From: Polychytrium aggregatum
Taxonomy: Eukaryota > Chytridiomycota > Chytridiomycetes > Polychytriales
Reading direction: 5' to 3'
NCBI RefSeq assembly: GCF_025602895.1
Contig: NW_026516206.1
Location: 434,001-498,000 of the forward strand
Length of the DNA: 64,000 nt
Under the pieces are notes generated by a model, which saw nothing but the letters and a program-made list of their open reading frames with translations, was not told where the DNA came from and did no database searches. Positions 1 through 10,500 of the stretch are shown here, piece after piece. How positions within the stretch are numbered: the first letter of the stretch is position 1; each line of letters opens with the position of its first letter. The translations under genes were made by a program, and so were the position numbers.

Positions 1-69
1 CTGCCCTGTTCTCTCCATCTCTGCCCTGTTCTCTCCATCTCTGCCCTGTTCCCTCCGTCTCTGCCCTGG
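1..69. repeat. 20-bp tandem repeat at window edge
   Basis: Three consecutive copies of a pyrimidine-rich 20-mer, CTGCCCTGTTCTCTCCATCT, the third slightly diverged, followed by a partial fourth copy. It lies just upstream of the UNC-50-like start codon and may continue to the left of the window. Nothing coding is visible in it. Confidence 0.9.
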
Positions 70-127
70 CTCCTGCTTCTACTGCTGCCTCGTCATCGCA
101 TCCCAGCGCTGCCTGCATCCGCCAACC

Positions 128-1771
128 ATGCTGCCCACGATAACCACCCGGGACACCTCCGGGCGCGCTCACTCGTTTCTGGGCTCGCCGAGCTCGCCGG
201 CCTATAACCGAGCGCATCGACGGCCACGATCGCTCAGTTCCGTGCCGACCTATCTCAGACGGCTGGTCAACTTCTCGCAAATGGATTTTGAGTTTGCGCT
301 ATGGCAGATGCTCTATCTATGCATTTCCCCGCAACGACTGTAAGCGCTACTGGCTATTGCGAGTCCTTGCCATCCCGCCAGCCCCTGGCGCTGCTCGTCC
401 CGTATCGGATTGCGAGGAGCCATATCGGACTAACGGCTCCCTTGATCACCACGACGCTTGTCGATCCGATCCGCTGCACATCCACATGCAGATACCGAAA
501 CATATACTACCACAAACGTCCGTATGACCGTCGCCGCCGATCCGGATGTCCGCACACACGCCGACCTGCACGCACACGACATAGACTGAGGACTCGCTCG
601 ATAACACCGCTGGCGTTTGATCCTTACAGAGACCAAGAACCAGTGGGCAAGAGACGACCCAGCCTTTGTTGTCCTGATTGCCGCATGCCTCAGTGGTGGG
701 TGGCTGTTTGGCGGCCCGGACCCGAGCACGACGGCATCCAGCATCCAGCATCCAGGATCCAGCATCCATGGGCATGGAGATGTCAATGCAGACGGAGGGG
801 CTGGGACTCCGTCTCGGCCGCATCAGAGCAACTAATAACCCGCCCGATACGACTGTGCAGTGACGGCTATCGCATACGGAATCGCATACAAGCTAGGCGC
901 CCTTGGAATCATCGGAGCTCTGTTGTTCATGATTTTCATTGATTTTCTGCTCGTGGGTGTGGTTGTTGCGACGGCTGTTTGGTAAGTGCCTAGTCGGACC
1001 CTGAGCGCCAGGCCTGCAATTACGACCGCTGTCGCTGGAAAGCAGCCCCCCATCCCGGAAGTGACGGGCACCAGCGTCCTCAACACTCTGCAGCCCCGCT
1101 GGCGTCAACTGCAAATCAAGCCGACGCCGAAGCGGGTATCCACAGCCGATGCACCGGGAGGATGCCACCTTTGCTAACAACAGCCTGCCACGGCACGCCG
1201 GATTCGGATGGTGCCATGCAGGTTCTTTGCAAACCGGTATCTCATCCAGCATCACACCCATTCGGTTGAGCAGTCGGTCGAGTGGGCGTATGCCTTCGAT
1301 GTCCACTGCAACTCGTTCTTCCCGATGTTCCTGGTGACGTACGTCTTTCAGTTTTTTTTCCTGGCGATCGTCACCAAAGACACCTGGGTGGGCCGGATCC
1401 TGGGAAATACCCTGTATCTGCTGGGGACCTCTTACTATGTCTACATCACCTTCCTCGGATACAAAGGTGAGTGTGTGCCGGGCAGAATCGGTGTCCACGG
1501 AGAATTCTCGCCGGCATCACTCTGCCTGTGTCGGCACCAGCAGCGCATACATACCCTCGGTGGAGCGAACGGGAGGAGATGCTGCCCCGAACTTCAGCCG
1601 TTCAGCAAAGCTCGCTAACACGGGGTACTCTCGGTTGCTGCTCCAACAGCCCTCCCTTTCTTGAAGAACACCACGGTGTTCCTTTACCCCATCGGCGTGA
1701 TCGTGATTCTCTACGTTATTTCACTGCTCGGCTTCAACGTCAGCAAAGTGATCTTGGACCTGTACTTTTGA
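128..1771 (+). CDS. UNC50: UNC-50 / GMH1 family Golgi-ER membrane protein
   Basis: Polytopic membrane protein of the UNC-50/GMH1 family, which acts in the early secretory pathway; yeast Gmh1 interacts with the ARF exchange factor Gea1/2, and a GBF1/GEA homologue lies further along this window. Exons read from frame and splice sites: 128-339, 492-517, 630-695, 861-981, 1222-1466, 1650-1771. Family landmarks are MDFEFALWQMLYL near residue 52, then TKNQWARDDPAF, then FANRYL and the stretch around HSVEQSVEWAYAFDVHCN, with hydrophobic membrane segments between them (for example LLFMIFIDFLLVGVVVATAV). The second exon is only 26 nt, but both its phases fit and it restores the conserved YRN.YY.KQTKNQW stretch. 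The C-terminus is a last hydrophobic segment ending LYF. Confidence 0.93.
734..768. repeat. 7-bp ATCCAGC tandem repeat in UNC-50 intron 3
   Basis: About five imperfect copies of ATCCAGC within the intron between the exons ending at 695 and starting at 861. The same unit, in reverse complement, forms the array at 27601-27630. Confidence 0.8.
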
Positions 1772-2278
1772 GACAGCAGCCCGGCACGGCCTGTCTGCTG
1801 TCTTCTGCCTCCTCTCTCCAGCCGTGTCCGATCGTGTATGTATAGGAATACAGCCTCTTTCCACAAGCGCACATCTCCATTCGTTGTTTGCAGCCAACAG
1901 AGAGTGCGCGAGGCACCGCCGCGAACATGGCCTCCAGCCCTCGGTGATCCAGCGGCGGCTCGCTGCGATGCACAGGCAGACTTGGCCGCGGCATGACGGA
2001 GGACACATGGAACCGAGCGAATGCCGGCATGGCCCGGGTCTTTGGCGAAACCAGCTCCACACCGCGCGCCCTCGCCGCGTCCTCGCGCGCTTCTCGCGTG
2101 CTTCTCGCCCGCCCGCTTCTCGTCCACGTGTTGCTAAGCCACACCTGCGCCACATGCGCCCCACCGGCCTTTTTTTCTCGCCGCCGTCCCGTGGCAGACG
2201 ATATGGGCGAATCGAGCCGCCAACCTCTTTCCTCCTCCTTTCCAAATTTACGTCGGCCCCTTCGTATAACAGGACACA
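1772..2278. other. Intergenic region: UNC-50 3' end and RPS11 promoter
   Basis: No supported gene. The part next to the RPS11 start is pyrimidine-rich (about 2222-2245, CCTCTTTCCTCCTCCTTTCC), as is common in ribosomal protein gene leaders. Open frames here on both strands lack family signals and are treated as chance frames. Confidence 0.6.
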
Positions 2279-3433
2279 ATGGCTGATAACCAGGTAAAGG
2301 ACGTCTGCACCTGGCTGTCGGGGGTGCCGGTCTGGATGCAGGCCGCTGCAGGCGTGTCTGCTGGACGGGCCCTGTGTGTCTGAGGACCGACGCCGATCTC
2401 GGCGAGGAAAGCTCTGGGAAGAGCCGACACCGCCGAGGATTCATCGTGCCCAAGACGGACATCGACGGCGGCTCTTGAAGATAGACCAACCGATATCGGC
2501 CGGGGCACGAATGGACTGGCATGCAGTGCACTGAGGACGGAGAGGCACACTCCCCTGCCACCCCACCGGATGCCGTGGGTCGCCAAGCGCCAGAGATCGG
2601 CCTGGACAAAGTCTTTGAGACGCTCGTCGATGCGGGCTTTGAGGCGACAGGGCGACGCCCGCAGCGCGGCAGATGCGGATGCTAGGATGCCGAACTCTGC
2701 CACAAAGAACACAGTGGGATCGCCGCCGCCGCTGAAGCACATGTCCATCCGATATTGATCCTGCCCGTCCATTTCCAACTGTCGTTCTCGGGGGCCGCGG
2801 AGCATAGGTCGAAAAGGCTTTCCAGAAGCAGGCTATCTTCCTCAACGCCAAGTCCCTTGGCAAGAAGTCTGTCAAGCGCTGGTCCAACAGCATCGGTCTT
2901 GGCTACAAGACCCCCAAGGAGGCTCTCAAGGGTAACTACGTCGACAAGAAGTGCCCCTTCACCTCGCCCTCCGTCTCCATCCGTGGCCGCATCCTCTCGG
3001 GTGTTGTCGTCTCGACCAAGATGAAGCGTACTCTGATCATCCGCCGTGAGTACCTCCACTACATCAAGAAGTACAACCGTTACGAGAAGCGCCACAAGAA
3101 CCTCGCTGCCCACGTTTCCCCCGCTTTCATCGGTGTCCAGCCTGGAGACTTTGTCACTGTTGGCCAGTGCCGGTACGTAGATCCTTCTCTGCTAAAGTCA
3201 AAGATGCGCCTTGGATGGGTGGCTCCCAAGGCTCCCCGGCAACAACGACTGTAGTCTGGCCGGACTCAGAGCCAACATCGAGCCGGATCGACGCTGTCAG
3301 CGATTACCATGCGAGTGCTAATGGTGAGCTCTGCTTTGTCCCCGCCAGCCCTCTCTCCAAAACCGTCCGCTTCAACGTCCTGAAGCACCAGAAGCAGGTT
3401 GTCAAGGGCGCCAAGACCTTCAACAAGTTCTAA
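2279..3433 (+). CDS. RPS11: Small ribosomal subunit protein uS17 (40S S11)
   Basis: Cytosolic ribosomal protein S11/uS17, which binds 18S rRNA in the small subunit. Three exons: 2279-2293 (MADNQ only), 2808-3172, 3349-3433, giving 154 residues, close to the usual length of about 155-160. The exon 1/2 junction gives [13 protein letters not shown], matching the family N-terminus. Other landmarks are [61 protein letters not shown] and the last exon [13 protein letters not shown]. The 514-bp first intron after five codons resembles ribosomal protein genes of many fungi. A polyadenylation signal follows about 30 bp after the stop. Confidence 0.97.
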
Positions 3434-3947
3434 GCGGCTTGTAGCTTGGTTATCACAGTGGAATAAAACGTGTTTTGATACAACGTCTCCTGAATGCTCT
3501 CTGTAGTGGTTGTCTGGGGGACGAACCCATCGTGTGCAGGCGCAATGGTAAATACCCGGAGCGCTGGATGACAGCATCCCGCGAGGGGGCCGTTCCAGCT
3601 CCTGTCGCGAGGGCCGTGCACGGCCGCATCCATCGGGAACAGGCCACATCCACAGGGCACGCCCGAAAATCTGATCGTCGCAACCGCACTCGCCTGCTTG
3701 CCTGTCTGCCCAGGCCGTTCCATGTCTGTGTTTCGCTCGCTGTGTTTCGCTGTCCCGCCCTCGTCACATGCGCCACGTGCCAATCACGGGCGCCGACCCT
3801 GGCCCAATCCCGGCTGCGTCCCTGGGTGGTGCAGTTCGGCGACTCGGGCGATCGTCCATCTCCCAGTTCCGATCCACACCAGCCGGCCGTTCGCCCGTGC
3901 AGCACCCTTCCAGCCCGAACCGTCGCCCACCAAGCATCGAAACCACC
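3434..3947. other. Intergenic region between RPS11 and UMP1
   Basis: Contains the RPS11 3' region and the UMP1 promoter. Several overlapping open frames cross it on both strands, but none has a recognisable domain or a frame bias that would separate it from chance. No gene is called. Confidence 0.6.
3462..3467 (+). terminator. AATAAA polyadenylation signal of RPS11
   Basis: Perfect AATAAA hexamer about 30 bp downstream of the RPS11 stop codon, in the context GTGGAATAAAACGTG, followed by a T-rich stretch. Confidence 0.75.
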
Positions 3948-5058
3948 ATGGTATGCTCCACTCTGCCGCCGTGCCAGCGAGCCAGCCAGCCATCAGCCAT
4001 CAGCACCTGCCGCACCGACGCTGCATGCCACCCATTCGTCTCGTTCGCATCCCTTCATTCCAACTGACCGCATATCACCCCAATGCCTCCGCAAACCTAC
4101 ACTTGCCTATACATTAATCCGACCTGGAAACAAATGTGAATCTGCGGCCTCGATCGACAGAGCTCCTATCGAATTGTTCCCGCGGTCCAGCCGCCCTCAA
4201 AAGTGAGCGTGACCGATGGTACCAACGAGTTCGGAACCCACGACACCATGCGGCACGGTCTCGCTTCGATTCGGTCCCAAGTCATGCCAAGCCATCCTCT
4301 GGAGAGCCACCTGAAGAATGTAATTTGGGCGCATGACGACTCTGCACACTGTTGCGTCAACGCATTTGCGTCGCTGCGAGATACCACGCCTTGATCTAAC
4401 CCAGCCGTCCGATCCGGCGTCTGCATCCACTTGCCCGTGCCTGTCTCGACCCAGTGGGACGAGACCCAACAGCAGCTCAGAAACACGATGCAGAGACAAG
4501 TCTTTGGGCGCCACCTGCCTGTCCGTATGCAGCTGGATAAGCAGTATCTCTCCCAAGTATGTCCAGCAACTGGGTGGCCCGAATGATTTGCGGCGTTGAT
4601 GCGGCGGACTGCTCTGAGGGTACTTCCATGCTTGATGTGACGAGCGGTATTGCGGGATCACACATCCCACATCGCTCACAACTGTGCTGCCTTGCCGCTG
4701 CCGATCTGCAGCTCCGTCGTATGCCTGGGCTGCCGTCGTCGAACCTTGGACTTTCCATCCTCGAAGGTACCGACGGAAACATTGATTTCGAGGACTTCCT
4801 CACAGGTAAGGCGCGGCCAGCCGTTCGCCTCTCGGTGCGGTGCCACGGCTCTTTGGAGGAGAACAATGCAGGCAGGATCGTCGCAGGAGTATCGGTCGGC
4901 GCTCGGCCTCACCGCGGCCATCAGGTCCTCCCAAGACCAGCCCGAGTCATTAACGGCGCGGCCACGACATCATGCTTTTGATTCACACAGAGGCTGTCGA
5001 ATCGACCGATGTGGACGGCCACGGCGCAATCGAGCGGGTGCTTGGAATCAAGCTGTGA
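3948..5058 (+). CDS. UMP1: Proteasome maturation factor UMP1/POMP
   Basis: Short-lived chaperone of 20S proteasome assembly, enclosed in half-proteasomes. The clear exons are about 4200-4319 (ending HPLESHLKN), 4452-4554 (WDETQQQLRNTMQRQVFGRH through KQYLSQ), about 4711-4804 (LRRMPGLPSSNLGLSILEG... FEDFLT) and a last exon of about 4977-5058 ending AIERVLGIKL. The family signatures are G.HD..R.G, the SHPLE motif, the R.PGLPSSNL motif, DFEDFL and the terminal short hydrophobic tail. All donors are GTAA or GTATG type. The first exon is not certain: an ATG in good context at 3948 is immediately followed by a possible donor, and a second candidate ATG lies at 4083, so the true N-terminus needs transcript data. 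Confidence 0.85.
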
Positions 5059-5548
5059 AGGCGCTCTGTCGTGTGGTTGCCTCGAGTGCAATAGGCGTGT
5101 CCATTCTCCGATGCAAACCCAACGATCCGTCGAGGGATGTGGATTGATAAAGATGATCAAGCTCATCCGCGCATTTCCGATCCGCTCGCACAGATCATCG
5201 CTGGACGCGAGAAGGGATGAATAGGATCGAGGGGATAGCGGGAAGACTCCCTCCATGTTGACGGCGCTTACAAAATGAACCGGGCACCCAGCTATCAGCC
5301 TCGTGTTTGGGTGGACAGAGCAGCCATGTCAGGTATCCGTTCCATGGCCCTCTGTGGAGCCCCACTGAGCGGGGATTGGCCATGAATGCTGGAAGTGTCC
5401 AAGCGAGCGACAGAGCTTCGTGGAACAAGTTGTGGCATCGCAGTGCAGCGCTGCGGATGATGGGTGTGTGTATTCCATCAAAAGAGCCATCAGCATAGTG
5501 CCATGTTTCGATTCGTGGGCACTACAAGGGCAGATGCCTGCCAATGCG
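5059..5548. other. Convergent 3' intergenic region UMP1/GPN2
   Basis: Separates the ends of two convergent genes. Overlapping frames on both strands have no recognisable content. No clear AATAAA signal is visible for either gene. Confidence 0.6.
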
Positions 5549-7295
5549 TCACTGGCTGCCCTCAAATACTGGGTTGATTTCGTTTTCGATAATGTCCTTG
5601 ACGTGGTCCGAGTACTCGGTGGATACACCAATGTCGTCCTCGCCCTCGGCATCGGTCATGGCGTGGTCCAGATATTTCTCGGACACCACCGCCACCTCGT
5701 CCAGAAAGCTGCCTACCGGCACCGACATGACAGTCTCCAGGAGGTTCTCTTCGTCTCCGGCATGGAAATATCCGTTCGCACGATCGATGTGCTTCACGAC
5801 CTTGAGGACACTCTCCTTATCCTCAATGCACAGCGTCTGGAATGCCACCAGGCTGAATTCCTCGATCAGCTCACAGAGCGCTTCGTTCAACTTTGTAAAC
5901 TTTCGTCCAAAGTTGTCAGTGTTAAGGCGTTGGAGCAGATACGACAGATCCTGGACTTCGGTATAATAGTCGAGGTTGAATGCTGAGCGCAGGAACAGTT
6001 TACTGCATATTAGTTTGGTTTTGGCAGCCCAGGGCCGAGTCTTGCTGCCGCCATCCACGGCTCTTGCATTGGTGAGACGACACCTCGACAGCCACAGAGC
6101 CTTAATGATGCTCATGAGCGACACCAGGCGCAGGGCTGTACCCACCTAGCGTCCCATAGGCCTCCATCAGATCTACTTTTGAGAGAATATTGACATGCGG
6201 CAGCTCGAGCTGCATCATTGCCTTCAGCGACAGTAGAAGCATCGCCACGTATTTGGCAGGATCCGTACAGTAATGGGCGTCGACGAGGTGAACGGCACAC
6301 AGCTGCAGAACAGAGTTCACGTATTGGATGATCAGACATCCGAGCCCTGGGGCTGAGAAGCCGCCGACGACACAAACAGCCCCGCCCAGTCAGGTTCTCT
6401 GTGCAGGGCCCATTCACGGCCATCAGCACTTGCTCGGTAGTTTGCACATTTAGAACAAACTTGCACTTCCTCTTGCGGCCGCGGACGCTCTTACCCGATA
6501 ATCATGTTGCCGCGATAGGACGTCGATGATGTTGCGCATGGATGGGTGGTTTGTGAAGATCTCGACTTGCCCGGGACAGTCAATGATAATGTATTTGCCT
6601 GTGGTATCAGGTCGACAGAATCTATTGTCAGAGCGGATCCAGGCGACGACCTTCACTGCATGCCCAACAGACTCGGGATTGCCACGATGCTTGGCTTACC
6701 ATCGAGCGTCTGCAGCTTTTCGACGAGCCAGTCGATGTTCTTCTCGAGATACTCCATGCAAAAGATCATGGCTGCGGGCGTTTCTGTTGCGTTAGCAACT
6801 CTCGCTGGGCCGGGTGTTGGACATGTGCTCTATACAGCGTCCGGCTTGGCGGTCTCACCTCCATTCGGCCCCAGGCCATAGACCTCCATGGCATCGTCCA
6901 GCGTGATCAGCTCGGCAATGTCGATATCGGCTTCGTATGGCAGCCCGTCATTGGCGGGATCCAGATTTACAATAGCGACATCCCTGTGGAGGCAACGATG
7001 TGTGAGTCGCTATCTGTTCATCCGCCGGGCAAGTGATGCGGCGGACGATCCATTGGTAGGCTGGCGATAGCTTGGATGTCGTAAGCTATCCCCATCCATC
7101 CACACCAGCGTCATCCCTCTCGCCCTCCGGATTGCAGCGTCGATCACCCGCACCAGAATCATCCGCACCAAGATCACCGTCCCGCCCGCTCAGCTACCTC
7201 TCGATCGCCCGATAGAACTGCGAGATTCCATGGCAGTACGTTGACTTGCCCGACCCGGGCGGGCCGACGACGATCTGTCCAAAGTGCGGTGGCAT
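5549..7295 (-). CDS. GPN2: GPN-loop GTPase 2
   Basis: Small GTPase of the GPN family, which with GPN1/GPN3 supports RNA polymerase II assembly and nuclear import. Six exons on the minus strand: 7295-7198, about 6984-6859, about 6777-6700, about 6605-6498, about 6302-6148 and about 5999-5549. Exon 1 carries the P-loop GPPGSGKST. Exon 2 carries NLDPAN and ends with the family-defining GPN motif in GLGPNGG. Exon 4 has the G3 region [12 protein letters not shown]. Exon 5 has [14 protein letters not shown] and the G4-like [10 protein letters not shown]. Exon 6 has [15 protein letters not shown] and the late motif [18 protein letters not shown]. The start was chosen because the ATG at 7295 gives [17 protein letters not shown], as in the family. 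The next gene begins divergently 301 bp away. Confidence 0.95.
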
Positions 7296-7596
7296 CGGCG
7301 GTCTGATGAATGACACCGTCTGGCCTCGCTGTTGGCTGATTCAAATCAGGACCGCCGTCCACGTGGCCGGATTGGGCCTGGACCAGTGCCAAACGGCCTC
7401 TGCAAAGCGGACGGAACAAATCCACATCTGCTGCTCACCGGGCAAGAGAAGGCGGGCGGGCGGGCGAAAGCATACGATACCACCCCGCTCGGCCGATACG
7501 ACTCACTCGGCCGATACCACGCTCGATATTCGACCAAGACGGCCATTCGACTCATCCGACCGACGCAAGCGCATCAGGCTCCACGGCGCACTGGTC
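7296..7596. promoter_or_regulatory. Shared divergent promoter GPN2 / ARM-BTB gene
   Basis: 301 bp between two divergent start codons. An open frame of the right-hand gene runs through this stretch without an ATG in a convincing context, so I read it as promoter and leader. No TATA box was recognised. It contains short direct repeats around CGGCCGATACGACTCACTCG. Confidence 0.5.
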
Positions 7597-10500
7597 ATGG
7601 ATGCCGATGCTTCGTCTCCATCCAGGGCCTCGCATTTCCTGGCTCTCTCGCGCAAGATCTGCCGCTTGGCCGAGGCTTCGACGCCGTCCCAGCTGCTCGC
7701 CCAGTATCCGGCGCGGACCCTCTGGTCCGTCTGCTCGTACATCAAGGCCGATCTAAGGCTCATCGTGCAGACCCAGTTGCCACACCTAGAATGCCCGCCT
7801 CTGGCTCTGATCTCGACTCTGTCGAGGGTTCTCGCGGCTCTCGCCAGGCATCCCACCACCACCAATGTCCATCCAGACCAAAGCCGCCAGGAAGAATCCA
7901 ACCGGATCCTCGAAGTCATCTACGCCGTCATCCCGTTCTTGAGCGTGTCGGCCGATCTGCCCTGTCGGCTTGCGGCTGCCATGTTGATTGCGCAACTGCT
8001 TCATCCAGCCCAGTCGGTGCAGCATCTTGCCTTCAAGCCAAGGACCCTCGTCGCCGGTATTTTCGACTCCAACGACCGCTCCCGGCACAAGGGCACCAGG
8101 CTTCTCCAGCACACCATGCTGCTGACGTCGTTTCCCAACAAAGACCTCCAGCTGTGCACCCTGCACATCTTGCTGATCGTTGCCCACATCGCTCCGGGCC
8201 AAGTCGCCACCGCCCTCGCCAAGACCGGCCTGGCCCCGCTCACCGACATCTTCTTGCAAATTGCAGCCTCTCTGCGAAGCGATGCAGCTGGCTCGGTTCT
8301 GGAGCCGTGCATCTCGGACAACTGGGTTGCCGTCACCAATCTCGTTCAGACCATGGCAAAGTCAAAGACCCTGGCCGTCGCCGACTGTCGTGACCCAGAC
8401 CGGCTTTTCCCACGAGCCGTCCTCTCCACAGCCGTTTTGGCCTGCCAAGCAGCCGCCAACCTCGACTCTGGTCGTCTCACGGCCATTTTCTCGCTGAACA
8501 GCAAGCCACTCAAATTTCTCCGCCATCTGCTCGAATCCTTGTCGCTCCTCTGCGAGCAAGATACCTGCTGGCGAATGCTTGCCTCGACGCTGGATCTGGC
8601 ACGATCCCTTTCGCTGTTGCTCGAGCGGCTCTTGGGCGCCATCACCGGCGATGCCAAAACTCTCGAGAGTAACCCAAACGCCGCCTCGGTCGAATACCTC
8701 AGCGAACTCTTTCATCCCATCAAGAGCGGCCTCCAAGTGTTTCTATGCCAGGCGAGAGGCTCCGCGAAACCGCACTGCAACCCGCAAGAATGGTCTTCTG
8801 TCGTATTTGGCGCGGCACAACGCCTTCTGAGCGAAATCGGAGTGCTGCTATCCGGCACAGTTGCTCCTGCTGCTCAGGGAAGCACTGAAGCAACGGAGGA
8901 TGTTGAAGACGATACGATCTGGCTGGAGGCTCCTGCGACGGACTGCTGGCCCGCCTGGGTCCAGATTCTGCGGCCTTCACTCTTGACCTCGGTCTTTGAC
9001 TTACTCAGCATCCTTCTGGGCAAGCAGGCGCCTTCAAAACTCGACCACGCCCTGGTTCCAGCGCTCGTGACACTGCATACGTTTGTGCATTCGAAAGAAT
9101 TCCAAGCAGCTCATGGGCTTGACAAACAAAAGATGACCAAATGCCGACTGCTCAAACTGGTTGCTACCGTGATTTCGACGTCCGGCGGGCTAGCCAAATT
9201 CACCGCAGTGCGAGGCCCGTCAGTCGAGCAATTTTTCGCCGACCTTGTTAGCAACATCGCTATGCGCGAAGCTATGCGCACAGGCGACGAGGACGATCTA
9301 CTGCTGCGTGCCCTGCGTGTTTCAGTCCAGTTGGCCGGATGCTCTTCTCTGCGCGCCCTGCTGCTCAAGGCCGGTGTCCTCAGAGAAAACCTGGCTGTCG
9401 ACTTGGTCCCCGCCTTGTTTCGGCTCCCGTCGGCCTCCGAGCTGCTATTACGCACCGTCTATGCATGTGGGGCAGACTCATCGACGCGGGCACTCCTCCG
9501 AGATCAGTGGGAACTGCCCCAGATTCTTCTGGCAGTCTTGATTGGATACCGCAAGTCGATCGACGAGCCGCTACCCTGGACGACTTTGCAAACAGCCTGG
9601 CCTGCCAAGCTGGCCGATATGGCATTGTCTATTCTCGCGGACCACTTCGTTTATGACACTACCATGCTGTCCCATCTCTGTGACTGCAGTCTCTCCGCTC
9701 TGGCGGCCTCTGGTGTTTTGCCGATCCCTGCAAGTATATATGGCCGAGTTCTGGACGAAGGCTCTGCTCAAAAAACCGTATCGATCATTCCGGTCCTGTG
9801 GAGCTTGATGCGGCAAGACACACAGCGCCATTTGCTTGTTCTGCGATGCCTTGACGCTGCCACCACAATCACACTTGGGCAGCGGCCCTTCCTCTACAAC
9901 AGCGTCATATTCTCTGATCTCATCCAATGCTTTCAGTCAAGTGCGCTGCGGCAAGGGTCAGCCCCGAGCTCATCTGATACGGAGGCGCTTGCACTTGTGC
10001 TTCGAATCATCATCAAGCTTGTAACCAATCCAGAGCTAACATACGAGAAGATAGCGGAGGGTATCTATTTTCACGCGCTCTACCCAGTCTTCCAGTGGGA
10101 GGTCGCTCGAAATCACCGATACCAAGATCTCAATATGTCCAACTTGGCATCATATCTATGGCCTGTGAATCTCAGTTGGAGCTCCCTTGGGCTCGGAAAT
10201 GTCATATATGCTCTCGAGCACGACCTGGAGCTTATGCAAGTTCTCAAGACCGCCTTTGACTTTTACCATGGCGACAAGATCAACGACCAGACCCGGCCTA
10301 TGGCTGAGAAGGCAGCGCTGTCCATAGCATGGTGCTGTCCCAGGAACAAATGGAGCCAGTATCTGTTTGGCGAAGAAAACAGTCCCGGAGGACGCTCTCT
10401 GGCAGAGCACGATCCCAGTAGCCGCCCAACGGTCCTCGGCGTTATCATGGATATGTACATGAGTTTGCAAGATCCTGCTGCTCCGCGCGGTACCCAGCGC

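Noticed and set aside
3475-4206. 243-codon plus-strand frame between RPS11 and UMP1
   Set aside because: Pro/Arg/Ser-rich composition without domain; overlaps the UMP1 promoter and first exon in another frame.
7246-7596. 117-codon N-terminal extension of the ARM/BTB protein
   Set aside because: The upstream frame is antisense to GPN2 exon 1 and promoter, and lacks an ATG in its early part.
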